64,000 nucleotides of DNA from Saccharopolyspora spinosa NRRL 18395 (GCF_000194155.1 NZ_GL877878.1:3725060-3789059); one strand, 5' to 3'; counted from the stretch's first letter, positions 46,690 through 55,666 are shown. The notes: generated by a model from the sequence alone, not told the origin. A program made the numbers and translations.

Positions 46690-48012
46690 TCAGGCGTGGA
46701 CGGTTGCGCGGGGCAGGTCAAGGTCCCAGCGGTGGCGGGTCAGTACCACCGGCACACCTTCGCCTCGGGCCTCCGCCGCGAACACCGCCGCTCGGGCCCG
46801 GCGCCACCAGACCGCCGTTCGGAACGCGCCGAACAGCAGCATCGCCACCAGCGCCAGCATCGCCACCCGGTACTCCGAGCCGCCCGGCATGCCCTGCGCC
46901 AGGTCGAGGACCAGACCCACCAGCAGGACGCCGAGCGCCGTCGCGGAGTGGCCGCCCGCGTTCGCCACGCCGGTCGCCGTCCCGACCTGGCGGACCGGGT
47001 TGTAGTCCCGCACCAGGGCGAACGCCACCGCCGAAACCGGGCCACCCAGGGCGAAGACCAGGAACACGGCCGCGATAATCGCCAGCGGCGGGCGCCCCTC
47101 CGGCCAGCCCAGCAGCACCACCCAGGACAGGGCGTTGAGCAGCAGGTAGCCCATCACGATCCACATCCGGCACTCCGGGCGGCGGCCGATCAGCGCACCC
47201 ACCACGGGCCCGCCGACGACCTGCCCGATAATCAGCAGGCTCAGCAGCACGCTCGCCGTCGAGGCCGGCACGCCCAGCCCGTTCACGAGGTACGGGAAAC
47301 CCCACAGCAGGGTCAGCGCACCCGAAACAAACATCGTGCAGAAGTGCGCCCAGAACGCCAGCCGCGTGCCCGGCACGGACCACGCGTCACGCACCTGCTG
47401 GAAGACCGCACCGCTGCTGCGCGGTTGCGATCCGCCGAGCGAGGCGTCCCGCACGACCGTTGCGGTCACCGCCGCATAGCCGAGCGTCAACGCGCCCACC
47501 AACAGAAACGTCGCCGTCCAGCCCATGTTCTGCAGTGCCAGCGCGAGCGGGAACGTGGCCGCAACACCGCCCAGCGCCCCCAACGCGCTGGATATCGTTG
47601 CCACCAGTGCGTAGCGGCGGGCGGAGAAGTGCGCCGCGACCAGCCGCAGGATGCTGACCCACATCAACGCATCGCCCAGGCCCAGCACCGCGCGTGCGAG
47701 CAGACCCATCGGATACGAATCGGCGAGCGCGAAAAGCATTTGCCCGGCTCCCAGCAAGGCCACCGCGACGGTGATCACCCTTCGGGAACCGAAACGGTCC
47801 ACCAGCAATCCGGTGGGAATCTGCATGCCGGCGTAGATGCCGACCTGCAGGACCGTGAACGCGCTCAGCGCGGCCGGTCCGACGTCGAACCGGTCGAGCG
47901 CCTGCGTTCCGGCGACCCCCAAGCTGCCTCTGTGAAATACCGCGGCGAGGTAGGCGACCACCGCCGCGCTCCAGATCCACCATGCCCGACTCTCCGGTCG
48001 GTCGGCAGCCAC
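46690..48012 (-). CDS. MFS transporter (12 segments)
   Basis: A 440-residue transporter. WSAAVVAYLAAVFHRGSLGVAGTQALDRF opens it, LLVDRFGSRRVITVAVALLGAGQMLFALADSYPMGLLARAVLGLGDALMWVSILRLVAAHFSARRYALVATISSALG holds motif A and the third to fifth helices, and NPVRQVGTATGVANAGGHSATALGVLLVGLVLDL lies near the end. The helix-5 region resembles hexuronate/nitrate-type transporters, but no substrate can be named. The ATG at 48012 follows AGGAGGTCTTTCGT. Confidence 0.87.
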   Translation of the reverse strand: MAADRPESRAWWIWSAAVVAYLAAVFHRGSLGVAGTQALDRFDVGPAALSAFTVLQVGIYAGMQIPTGLLVDRFGSRRVITVAVALLGAGQMLFALADSYPMGLLARAVLGLGDALMWVSILRLVAAHFSARRYALVATISSALGALGGVAATFPLALALQNMGWTATFLLVGALTLGYAAVTATVVRDASLGGSQPRSSGAVFQQVRDAWSVPGTRLAFWAHFCTMFVSGALTLLWGFPYLVNGLGVPASTASVLLSLLIIGQVVGGPVVGALIGRRPECRMWIVMGYLLLNALSWVVLLGWPEGRPPLAIIAAVFLVFALGGPVSAVAFALVRDYNPVRQVGTATGVANAGGHSATALGVLLVGLVLDLAQGMPGGSEYRVAMLALVAMLLFGAFRTAVWWRRARAAVFAAEARGEGVPVVLTRHRWDLDLPRATVHA

Positions 48013-48226
48013 GAAAGACCTCCTTGTTCAGTTCTGTACAGCAAAGTCGACACCAAGATCATCGGTGATTGGTCGTTCAACAGGTCTGTCGCTGCGAGCC
48101 GACGCAGAGTTACGGGAAACGCACGTGCATTGCACCACACTTCGCACGAGTGTCCGTTTTCCCTGCCAAGATCGGAAACCCGGACCACCCTCCACTATGG
48201 ATGATCATCGAGCTCCGCACGACCCC

Positions 48227-48244
48227 CAGTTTCAATTGAAACTG
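48227..48244. repeat. Perfect 18-bp palindrome CAGTTTCAATTGAAACTG
   Basis: The AT-rich palindrome stands out in GC-rich sequence. Near-copies lie at 21751 and 22096, and half of it, together with flanking GATCA, recurs at 63716-63732. Here it is 215 bases upstream of the MFS gene and 67 bases past the P450 stop. It may be an operator or part of a dispersed element. Confidence 0.6.
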
Positions 48245-48310
48245 TGATCGGGCACGGCACGTCCGGGCACTGCATGTCCTGGCGTTCGCATATCAAGATT
48301 GGCGAGGCGC

Positions 48311-49477
48311 TTAGCCGCGCAGCGCGACCGGGAGCTCGACCAGCCGGCCTCCCTGGAGGCCGCCGATGGTGGTCTGCCGGAGCTCGCCGAACGGGACCGC
48401 GAGGCGGGCGTCGGGGAAGTCGGTGCGCAGCACCGCGGCCACCGCGCGCAGTTCGAGTTGGGCGAGATGGGCGCCGATGCAGTAGTGCGGTCCGGCGCCG
48501 AAGGACAGGTCTTGCCCGGACCTGCGGCCCGGATCGGTGTTGATCCCCTGGATGTCGACGAGCACCGGCGCCCGGGCGGGCAGCCGCACGCCGGCCAGTT
48601 CGACCTCCGCGGTGGTGAACCGCCAGAGCGTGAAGGTCGCCGGTGGGTGCAGCCGCAGCGTCTCGCGGACCGATTCGTCGATCGACTCCTCGTCCGGCGG
48701 GATCCGGTGCGATCCGCCCGCGAGCAGCCGCGCGATCACGAAACCGAGGGCGGCGTCGGTGGTGAGCTGTCCGGCGAAGATCAATCCGAACAGGTGGTAG
48801 TGCAACTGATCCCGGGTGGTCTCCGGCGGAACCCGGTCGCGCAGCTCGGCGGCGAACCCCCGGCTGTCGTCGCGGAGTCCGTCCCCCGCGAGCGCGGCGA
48901 GTGCGGCGATCGCCCTCCCCTGCGCGCCCGGGTCGGCGCTGAACATCTGCCGGCAGGCATCGGTTGCCCGGTCGACGTGGCCGAGGGGCACGCCGAGCAG
49001 GTCCAGCAGGACGGTGAGCGGGTAGCGGGTGGTGAAGTCCGCCGCCAGGTCGACGTCCCCGCCGCCCGCGGCGAGCCCGCTGAGCAGCTCCCGGGCGATC
49101 GCGTGGATCCGGTCGGAGTGCTCGCGGAGCCGCTTCGCGGTGAACAGCGGGGCGTGCGCGCGCCGCAGCTCGGCGTGTTCCGGCCCGTCGAGGGTGGTGA
49201 GGGATGGCTGTTCGGCGGCGGTCGGTTCGAGCCCGGCGCGCTGCCGGTCCCAGCCCAGGGGCGCGAGTGCGGGGTCCTTGACGATCCGTGGGTCGACGAG
49301 AACGGCACGTGCCAAGGCCTCGTCGGTCACGATCCAAGCCCGTCCCCCGGCGGGCGCGTTCACCTGGACGATCGGGCCTGCCGAGCGCAGCGCCGCACGC
49401 GCGGGATCCGGCTCGTCGAGACCGCGAGCGGTGGAGGCGAACGGGTCGACACCATCGGGGTGAGGTGCGTTGCGCAT
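48311..49477 (-). CDS. Cytochrome P450
   Basis: A 388-residue bacterial P450. The I-helix reads LHYHLFGLIFAGQLTTDAALGFVIARLL, the ExxR motif lies in ESVRETLRLHPPATFTLWRF, and the heme-binding loop is FGAGPHYCIGAHLAQLELRAVAAVL with the thiolate Cys. The usual acid-Thr pair of the I-helix is shifted (GQLTTD). It would hydroxylate a small molecule with electrons from ferredoxin; no redox partner gene is adjacent. The ATG at 49477 is favoured by GGAGAG upstream; ATG 49489 is an alternative. Confidence 0.9.
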   Translation of the reverse strand: MRNAPHPDGVDPFASTARGLDEPDPARAALRSAGPIVQVNAPAGGRAWIVTDEALARAVLVDPRIVKDPALAPLGWDRQRAGLEPTAAEQPSLTTLDGPEHAELRRAHAPLFTAKRLREHSDRIHAIARELLSGLAAGGGDVDLAADFTTRYPLTVLLDLLGVPLGHVDRATDACRQMFSADPGAQGRAIAALAALAGDGLRDDSRGFAAELRDRVPPETTRDQLHYHLFGLIFAGQLTTDAALGFVIARLLAGGSHRIPPDEESIDESVRETLRLHPPATFTLWRFTTAEVELAGVRLPARAPVLVDIQGINTDPGRRSGQDLSFGAGPHYCIGAHLAQLELRAVAAVLRTDFPDARLAVPFGELRQTTIGGLQGGRLVELPVALRG

Positions 49478-49614
49478 CGGGCTCTCCATGAGGTCCGGGA
49501 TTCGGAGTGACTTCAACGGGTTTCGTCGGACGTCGGGAAGCCAGCGTGGTGGCGGACCGGTGGCATAGCAGCCGCCAATAGCTTCATAAGAAAAATACTT
49601 CACAGTGAAGCTAT

Positions 49615-49752
49615 ATTGGGTGGCGGTAGATCGCCGGTCGGCCGCTCGACCTTGATCATCCGGGTGCCCAGGTCGGCCAGTTGCCGGGTCGCGAACGGGG
49701 CGGCGACGGCCTGCTCCAGCGACACCACGGTCACGCCTTCCAGCGGAAGCAT
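49615..49752 (-). pseudogene. CaiB/BaiF CoA-transferase N-terminal fragment
   Basis: [41 protein letters not shown] is the start of a family III CoA-transferase, with an intact ribosome site (GGAGGG) before the ATG at 49752. It ends after about 46 residues, so the catalytic Asp domain is missing. The region 49478-50313 otherwise holds a GntR scrap and an oxidase tail. Confidence 0.75.
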
Positions 49753-49908
49753 CGACCCTCCAGGCAAAGATTTGTACGGCCAATTGTTCGCCAAGATTGC
49801 CTGCCCGGAACGATGTTGTAAATGCCCCAACTCGGCCCCGCGAAGACATTGGCCGTACATATTCGTTTTGAGATTCGACCGTACTAAAGCACCATTGACC
49901 GGTCAATT

Positions 49909-50050
49909 GTGCGGGGGTTACGTCCGAGCTGGCCCAGGCCGGGCTGGCGGAGCGCCACCGGCGGCGTGGCACCTTCGTCGCCGGTGGCGCGCGGCAGGAG
50001 AACCTGGTCGAGTTCTTCATCGAGCAGACAACCTGTCCACAAAGGACTCC
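49909..50050 (+). pseudogene. GntR-family regulator fragment
   Basis: Forward reading gives SELAQAGLAERHRRRGTFVAGGARQENLVEFFIEQTTC. It corresponds to the end of a GntR winged-helix domain (recognition wing RRGTFVAG) plus the start of an effector domain. No N-terminus is present, and the frame runs into a stop soon after. Confidence 0.5.
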
Positions 50051-50065
50051 TGAATGCCGCAGGAT

Positions 50066-50317
50066 AGGAGTAACCATGACCCAGCCACCCCGCCCCCGGT
50101 GCGCATCGGCACCTTCGCCGACGGCTTCACCCCCGACGAACACGCCCTGCTCGTTCCCAGGCACCTCAACGCCACCGTCATGACCGGTTTCTCCGGGCAC
50201 GGCTTCAAGCTCCCGCTCGTCTTCGGCGAGATCGGCTCCGACCTCGTGCTCCGAGGCGGGACCGAACACGACATCGCCCACCTGGACCCCAACCGCGAAC
50301 TTGTGAGGAACGCATGA
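50066..50317 (+). pseudogene. Sarcosine/N-methyltryptophan oxidase-type C-terminal fragment
   Basis: RIGTFADGFTPDEHALLVPRHLNATVMTGFSGHGFKLPLVFGEIGSDLVLRGGTEHDIAHLDPNREL is the C-terminal FAD-contacting end (GFSGHGFK) of monomeric sarcosine oxidase-like enzymes. The first ~300 residues are gone. Its stop overlaps the ATG of the next flavoprotein (ATGA), which suggests the two were an operon before the deletion. Confidence 0.7.
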
Positions 50318-51480
50318 AAATCGCCGTGATCGGGCTCGGTGTCCTGGGAGCGAGCGCCGCCCGCGCGCTGGCCAGCGCCGGAGCCGAGGTGACCGTGTTC
50401 GAACGCGTCGGCGCGCTCGCGGGAACCACGGGCACTTCGTTCGCCTGGACCAACTCGCACAACAAGAACCCGCGCCCCTACCACGACCTGAACGTCGCCG
50501 GGATGGCCGAGCACTCCGCGCTCGCCGAGACCCCCGGCGCGATGCCGAACTGGCTGGCCCGCACCGGAAACCTGGAATGGGCCGGGGACGAGGCGGGAGC
50601 CGAGCGGCTGGCCGCTTCGGTCGCCGAGCTCACCGGCCGCGACTACCCCGTCGCCTGGATCACCCCGCAACGGGCCCGCGAACTGGTCCCCGACCTGCGG
50701 GTACCGCCCACTGTCCGGGACATCGCCTACTACCCGACCGAAGGCCACATCATCCCGGCCCTGCTGGTCGCACGGCTGTGGGGCGAGGCCCGGGACCACG
50801 GCGCCGAACTGCGCTGCCCGGCGGCGGTCACCGGACTGTCCGAAGTGGATGATGGGGTCCGCGTCGAGCTCTCCGACGGCGCCGCCGAGGTCGATGCGGT
50901 GGTGATCGCGACGGGCCGCTGGACCGAGGAGCTGACCGCCGCGGCCGGGCACCGCGTCCCGATGGCGTCGCCGGACGTGGCGGGCTCGGCGACGGTCGGC
51001 CTGCTCGGCTTCACGAACCCGCTGCCCACCAGGCTCGACCGGGTGCTGACCACGCCGACGCTGAACGTCCGCCCGGACGGCGGCGGCCGCCTGGTCCTCC
51101 AGGGCCTGGACCTGGACGCGCACGCCGACCCGGCGAACCCGCCCGCCCCGGACTGCGACCACGCCCGCGAGCTGTGTGCGCGCCTGACCGACCTGCTCGC
51201 GGGCACCGAAGGCGTCCGCCTGGAGTCACTGCGCGTCGGCCAGCGGTCGATGCCGGCCGACGGCCTAACGGTCGCCGGATTCCTCAGCGACAGCAGCAAG
51301 ATCTACGCCATCGCCACCCACAGCGGCATCACCCTCGGACCACTGCTGGGCAAGCTCGCGGCCCAGGAACTGCGCAGCGGCAACCCGGCGGAAGCCCTGG
51401 CCGACTTCCGCCCGCAGCGCCTGGTCGGCAAGTCCGGCCTGCCGACGTTGACACCCGCCCGCTTCGCCGGTCAGCAGTGA
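50314..51480 (+). CDS. FAD-dependent oxidoreductase, DAO (glycine/D-amino acid oxidase) family
   Basis: A 388-residue flavoprotein. KIAVIGLGVLGASAARALASAGAEVTVFERVGALAGTTGTSFAWTNSH is the FAD-binding N-terminus; later ARLWGEARDHGAELRCPAAVTGL, DAVVIATGRWTEELTAAAG and SKIYAIATHSGITLGPLLGKLAAQEL complete the fold. It would oxidise an amine or amino acid to an imine. Start ATG at 50314 with GTGAGGAAC upstream, overlapping the remnant oxidase stop. Substrate unknown. Confidence 0.87.
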   Translation: MKIAVIGLGVLGASAARALASAGAEVTVFERVGALAGTTGTSFAWTNSHNKNPRPYHDLNVAGMAEHSALAETPGAMPNWLARTGNLEWAGDEAGAERLAASVAELTGRDYPVAWITPQRARELVPDLRVPPTVRDIAYYPTEGHIIPALLVARLWGEARDHGAELRCPAAVTGLSEVDDGVRVELSDGAAEVDAVVIATGRWTEELTAAAGHRVPMASPDVAGSATVGLLGFTNPLPTRLDRVLTTPTLNVRPDGGGRLVLQGLDLDAHADPANPPAPDCDHARELCARLTDLLAGTEGVRLESLRVGQRSMPADGLTVAGFLSDSSKIYAIATHSGITLGPLLGKLAAQELRSGNPAEALADFRPQRLVGKSGLPTLTPARFAGQQ

Positions 51481-51509
51481 CGGCGCTGCAAGCCCGCGCG
51501 AATCCGCCG

Positions 51510-52196
51510 TCAGGTCAGGTGGCGGCGGAGGAAGTCGAGGGTTCGGGGCCAGGCGGTTCGGGCCGAATCTTCTTGGTACGCCGCCGGATTCTGGTCGTTG
51601 AAGAACGCGTGCCCCGCTGGGTAGACGTGAATCTGCGGACGGACGCCGGACTGCTGCTGGATCTTGTCGCGCAGTTCAGCGACCGCGTCCACGCTGATGC
51701 TGCGGTCGTATTCGCCGAAGTGGCACAGCATCGGCGCCGTCAGGCCCGAGAAGTCCGTGTCCGCCACACAAGGCATACCGTAGAAGGGCACCACGGCGCC
51801 TACCCGGTCGCCCTGCTGCGCGGCGAGCACGATCGCGAACTTGCCGCCCATGCAGAACCCGACGACCCCGACGGCTGGACTTGTCACCGAATCGTGCGCC
51901 AGCAGGTAGTCGACCGCACCGGAGAGGTCCCGCGCCGCCTGGTCCACGGGCAGCTCCTTCATCAGCCGCGCGGCTTCGGCGGCGTCGTGCGTGGTGTGCC
52001 CGCCGTAGAGATCCGGGGCGAGCGCGACGAACCCCTCGGCCGCCAGCCGGTTCGCGACATCGGCGACGTGGTCCGTGAGCCCCCACCACTCCTGGATCAC
52101 CACCACACCGGGGCCCGAACCGGACGGCGTCGCCAGGTAGCCGTGGGCGGTGCGCCCGTTGCTGGCGAAACTGACGTTCTGGTGCGGATTCGTCAC
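51510..52196 (-). CDS. Dienelactone hydrolase family protein
   Basis: A 228-residue alpha/beta hydrolase. GPGVVVIQEWWGLTDHVADVANRLAAEGFVALAPDLYGG is the family start, the nucleophile Cys lies in VGVVGFCMGGKFAIVLAAQ, Asp in CHFGEYDRSISVD and His in YPAGHAFFNDQN. Family members hydrolyse dienelactone in chlorocatechol breakdown, though many act on other esters. The start is GTG at 52196 with AAGGAG eight bases upstream. It stands alone beside a decayed LysR gene. Confidence 0.9.
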   Translation of the reverse strand: MTNPHQNVSFASNGRTAHGYLATPSGSGPGVVVIQEWWGLTDHVADVANRLAAEGFVALAPDLYGGHTTHDAAEAARLMKELPVDQAARDLSGAVDYLLAHDSVTSPAVGVVGFCMGGKFAIVLAAQQGDRVGAVVPFYGMPCVADTDFSGLTAPMLCHFGEYDRSISVDAVAELRDKIQQQSGVRPQIHVYPAGHAFFNDQNPAAYQEDSARTAWPRTLDFLRRHLT

Positions 52197-52398
52197 GCTG
52201 GTACTCCTTCGTCCGGCAGGCCCCGACCGGCCCATCCTCGCGCCCGGCCGGGCTGATCGCACACGGTCACACCACCGGGTGCTCGCGGAGCCGACCCCGG
52301 CGAAGATCGACAAGGTATCGAGGACGACGACCACCTGCCTAGGCCCAAACGCATCACCCCAACCGCGCGAAACCGCTTGGGGGTGCATCGAACTGGCG

Positions 52399-52950
52399 TC
52401 ACACGGCAGCGGCGACGACGCGGCGGGTGTGCTCCCGGAAGGTCGCGGCCGCCGGATGCGCAGGATGCGGGTTCCAGGCCAGGTGGACCGTGACGGGTGC
52501 GGCGTCGGAGCTGGGCAGGTACCGGATGCCGGGGTGCGGGTGGGCTGCCCGGTGGCCTTGGCCGTCGCTCCGGCAGCTTGCCCGCTGCGATCGGTCAGCC
52601 ACTCGTCGGCGTTCGCCACCTGGAGAGTCGGGCGGGTGAGCTGCCCCGCAGGCCAGAAGCGGGCTGTGGTGGTCCCGGCGGTGGAGCACAGCGCGATGGC
52701 GCGAGAAGCGAGATCCGCCAGCGATACCGACGCTCCCGCGCTGAGCGCATCGTCCTCGGCGATGGCGGCCAGGCGGGGTTCTTGGAGCCACGGAAGGGCT
52801 TAGCAGGCGTCGTCATCGGGCACCGAGTGCAGGAGCGCCATGTCGATCTCACCGCGCTGCAGCGCCGCCTCCGGATCGTCAACGCGGCGCATCTGCGGGG
52901 GCACGTCCGGATGTTCGCGGTGTTATTGGCGCAGCAGCGGCACGGGGTGG
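52399..52950 (-). pseudogene. LysR-family regulator, effector-domain remnant
   Basis: Reverse frames give HREHPDVPPQMRRVDDPEAALQRGEIDMALLHSVPDDDAC, a stop, ALPWLQEPRLAAIAEDDALSAGASVSLADLASRAIALCSTAGTTTARFWPAGQLTRPTLQVANADEWLT and, after a frameshift, PVTVHLAWNPHPAHPAAATFREHTRRVVAAAV. This is the effector-binding domain of a LysR regulator. There are in-frame stops, at least one frameshift, and no helix-turn-helix. The gap 52197-53579 holds only this and a DapB remnant. Confidence 0.7.
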
Positions 52951-52959
52951 CGGCCGAGC

Positions 52960-53417
52960 GCGCAGCGGCCTGTCCGCCGACGACTACGAGGAACTCGACC
53001 GCCTGGTAGAGCACCTCGGTCAGTGGGAGATCATCCACTTCGCCTCCGCGAGCAAGGCGGACGTTCCGAGCGGCACTTCGCACGAGCTCGCCGAAACCTC
53101 GGCAAGGTCCGCAGGCCCGACTCCGCAGGCCCGACTCCGCAGTGCCGACTCCGCAGTGCCGCTCCCGGACCTGCACGGCCCGGTCGAAGCGCGCGGCACC
53201 GAGATAGCGGGAACCAGGATCCACTCGGTCCACCTACCCGGTTTCGTGGTCACCACGGAGATCGTGTCCGGCAAGGCGGGAGAGAAGCTGACCATGCGGC
53301 ACGACCCGGGAACCAACCCGGGCCCCTACGCGGCGGGGAACCCTACTGGCCATCCGCAAGGTCACCGAAACCCCAGGTCTGCGCCGAGGCCTGGACTCCC
53401 TGCTCTTCGAGCGGTGA
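52960..53417 (+). pseudogene. DapB-like (dihydrodipicolinate reductase) remnant
   Basis: LSADDYEELDRLVEHL, GQWEIIHFASASKADVPSGTSHELAETSA, LPDLHGPVEARGTEIAGTRIHSVHLPGFVVTTEIVSGKAGEKLTMRHDPG and TLLAIRKVTETPGLRRGLDSLLFER occur in order but in different frames. They resemble the C-terminal half of DapB-type reductases (SGT, HSV-LPG, RHD). A 14-bp tandem repeat expansion (53109-53164) and an internal deletion break the frame. The NAD-binding half is absent. Confidence 0.7.
53109..53164. repeat. 14-bp tandem repeat, four units
   Basis: Four units of CGCAGKSCCGACTC type (53109-53122, 53123-53136, 53137-53150, 53151-53164). The unit length is not a multiple of three, so the expansion throws the DapB-like remnant out of frame. 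Confidence 0.85.
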
Positions 53418-53579
53418 GCCGAGGGGTCTCGCCGCCTTGGGGCAGCCGGGCCGACCGCCGGTTTCCGGCGGTCGGCCCGTAGAACTCTCCCTCGGCGACC
53501 GGACGAGGTTGCCTGCTGAACCGGCCGATCTGCGGGCCGAGGCCGGGGACACCGGCTTCCACCGGCAGGATGCTGCTGG

Positions 53580-53981
53580 TCAGCGACCGGCCAGGAACGG
53601 GATCGACGCGCGGCGTCCCCAGGCGACCGCCAGGAACACCACCCCCAGGACGAGCGGCATAAGCGCCATGCCCGGAGCGTGGAACGCGAACACCTGGGTG
53701 ATCGTCGCACCGATCATGACACCGGCGAGGCCGAGCGCGGCCAGCCCGGCCAGTCGCGGCACGAGCAGGCCGATGGCACCCAGCAGTTCGAGAGTGCCGG
53801 TCAGGTACCGGAACCACTGCCCGAACCCGATCACGTCGAACATCTGGACCGCCGTCGGGTCGCCGAGGAGCTTCGGGACTGCGGCGAACACGAAGAACGC
53901 CGCGAGCAGCGCCTGTAGCACCCACAGCGCCACGTGCACGCCCCGCCGCTGGGAAACCGCCGCATTCGAACTGGTAGTCAT
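53580..53981 (-). CDS. DoxX family membrane protein
   Basis: A 133-residue protein with four hydrophobic segments (ALWVLQALLAAFFVFAAVPKLLGD, YLTGTLELLGAIGLLVP, LAALGLAGVMIGATITQVF, LMPLVLGVVFLAVAWG). The motifs FVFAAVPKLLGDP and GTLELLGAIGLL are typical of DoxX. Function is unclear; relatives take part in thiosulfate oxidation or detoxification of oxidants. The ATG at 53981 follows GGGCGCAACGCC, a weak site. Orphan gene. Confidence 0.87.
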   Translation of the reverse strand: MTTSSNAAVSQRRGVHVALWVLQALLAAFFVFAAVPKLLGDPTAVQMFDVIGFGQWFRYLTGTLELLGAIGLLVPRLAGLAALGLAGVMIGATITQVFAFHAPGMALMPLVLGVVFLAVAWGRRASIPFLAGR

Positions 53982-54081
53982 GGCGTTGCGCCCTTTCCAT
54001 GGTGTTGGTGTTGTCGACTACCCGTATCGACAAGCGGCGGAGCGAAAACTCATCGGCACCGGCGGAAGGAGTCGCGCCGGA

Positions 54082-55158
54082 TCAGTCCCCGACGACCTGG
54101 TCCAGCACCGCCGTGAACACCTCGCGGTCCACCGATGCCGCGTCCTGCGCGAGCCAGCGGCCGATGTCGCGGACGAATTGGGCCGGAGTCATCGGGGAAA
54201 CCGGGTCGTCGTCCTGCTCCACCGTCGTGACGTCACCGGCGCGGCTGGGGTAGATCAGCACTACGCCTCGGATCTCGACACCGGGCAGCAGCTCCTCGAA
54301 AGCGCCGATGCCATCCGGCAAGCTCGTCGTGCCGCCGCGGAACGGATGGCCGTTGCGCCACAACGCGCCCGTCTCGTCGGAGGTGTAGTGGCCGGGCAGC
54401 CAGCTCTTGGACTCCACCAGCACCAGCCGTCGCCCGCACAGCACCGCGTGGTGCACGTCCTCGAACACCGAGTCCGGCCACGCCAGTCCGTGGAACACCC
54501 GCACGCCCGGTAGCCGGGTCAGGTACTTCGCGCAGAGCTCGGCGGTCAGCTGCTGGGCCCGCTCGTCCTGCCCGTCCGGCAGGCCGAAGATCCGGCGGCC
54601 GCCGAACTCCGCGGTGAACGACCGGTCGATCCGGTGCGCCCGGATGTGCCGCCGCAGCAGCAGCACGATCAGCACGCCGGACGCCACCAGCATGGAAAGC
54701 CACGCGGCCAGCAGCATCGTGCTGAGCTCGACGGCGAGCCCGGCCAGCAGCAGCAGCGACCAGCCGCCGACCAGCGCCAGCGTCGGCGCGCGGTCCGGGC
54801 CGGTGGCCGGCAGGTAGCGGACCCGGGTGTCCGGATCGACGGCGTCCCACCACGGGAGGTCGTCCAAGCGCAGCCGTGGCATCTTCGGCACGTATGTCGG
54901 GTCTTCACCGAAATGCCGCCGCCTGCGCCGTTCCGCCGCTCGCGGGCGGTGAGCCGGTTCGTCCGCGCGGTCGTAGCTGGCGCGGCGCACCGGGTCGTTG
55001 AGCGTCTCGTAGGCTTCCTGCAGCAACCGGAAGGTTCCCGCGGTGCCGCCGACGTCGGGGTGCATGCTGCGCGCCAGCGACCGGTAGGCGGACTTGATCT
55101 CGGCTGCCGTCGCGTCGCGGTTCACGCCCAGCAGCTCGTAATAGTCGACCCCGCGCAC
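54082..55158 (-). CDS. DnaJ-domain membrane protein with C-terminal NERD domain
   Basis: About 358 residues. The N-terminus is a J domain (DYYELLGVNRDATAAEIKSAYRSLARSMHPDVGG) with the HPD tripeptide. A linker with basic residues follows, then two hydrophobic segments (TLALVGGWSLLLLAGLAVELSTMLLAAWLSMLVASGVLIVLLL). The C-terminal half resembles a NERD nuclease-related domain (GVRVFHGLAWPDSVFEDVHHAVLCGRRLVLVESKSW with the ExK-like core). The pairing could bring an Hsp70 to a membrane-linked nuclease-like domain. GTG at 55158 has GGGAGGACC just upstream; GTG 55179 is an alternative. Confidence 0.85.
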   Translation of the reverse strand: MRGVDYYELLGVNRDATAAEIKSAYRSLARSMHPDVGGTAGTFRLLQEAYETLNDPVRRASYDRADEPAHRPRAAERRRRRHFGEDPTYVPKMPRLRLDDLPWWDAVDPDTRVRYLPATGPDRAPTLALVGGWSLLLLAGLAVELSTMLLAAWLSMLVASGVLIVLLLRRHIRAHRIDRSFTAEFGGRRIFGLPDGQDERAQQLTAELCAKYLTRLPGVRVFHGLAWPDSVFEDVHHAVLCGRRLVLVESKSWLPGHYTSDETGALWRNGHPFRGGTTSLPDGIGAFEELLPGVEIRGVVLIYPSRAGDVTTVEQDDDPVSPMTPAQFVRDIGRWLAQDAASVDREVFTAVLDQVVGD

Positions 55159-55232
55159 GGTCCTCCCGCCTCCCAGCACTGCGCGGCCATGATAGGGCTT
55201 GCGCTGGATTCAAGATCAACCGCGTGGGGTAT

Positions 55233-55469
55233 TCAGTCGGCTACTTCGGCGACTTCTTGTCCTGGGGCGACCTGGACCCCGTCGTCCAGCAGGAACCGGG
55301 TCACGGTGCCGCCGGATTCCGACTTCACCGGGTTGTAGGTCTTCACCGCCTCGATCACCGCGATGGTCTGGCCGGGGTCGACGTGGCCGCCTTCGCGCAC
55401 GTACGGGTCGGCCTCCGGGGCCGGACACCGGTAGAACACGCCTGATTGCTGAGCTTTGACAGTGGACAT
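55233..55469 (-). CDS. Stand-alone biotin/lipoyl-like carrier domain
   Basis: A 78-residue domain: VYRCPAPEADPYVREGGHVDPGQTIAVIEAVKTYNPVKSESGGTVTRFLLDDGVQVAPGQEVAEV (with F for the first V). It has the barrel-sandwich fold of biotinyl carriers, with the candidate lysine in EAVKTYN in place of the classic EAMKM turn. No carboxylase gene is adjacent. It may serve the carboxylase at the left edge or another enzyme; whether it is biotinylated is open. It is preceded 170 bases upstream by a strong terminator-like hairpin on the same strand. Confidence 0.8.
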   Translation of the reverse strand: MSTVKAQQSGVFYRCPAPEADPYVREGGHVDPGQTIAVIEAVKTYNPVKSESGGTVTRFLLDDGVQVAPGQEVAEVAD

Positions 55470-55636
55470 ATCGGTACCGTGCGCCCTCCCCCGCCGGGCC
55501 GCCAGTCGCCGCCTCGATTCCGCTCAACAATCGCTGGGGGTGCCGGGCGAGTTCCTTGCGGATCGGCATGACCAGCAGGGACGACCTCGCGCCTCGGTCA
55601 GGGACGAGCCTCCGCCGGCGCCCCGCCCGAGGAGCG

Positions 55637-55666
55637 AAAAAACCCGCTGACCTCCCGGTCAGCGGG
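55637..55666 (-). terminator. Strong rho-independent terminator on the minus strand
   Basis: CCCGCTGACC (55643-55652) and GGTCAGCGGG (55657-55666) form a perfect ten-base stem with a four-base loop. Read on the reverse strand it is followed by six T's (AAAAAA at 55637-55642 on the plus strand). This is the best terminator in the window, yet no protein gene ends before it. It implies a transcript coming from 55.7-55.9 kb, or a leader attenuator for the biotinyl-domain gene. Confidence 0.75.
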
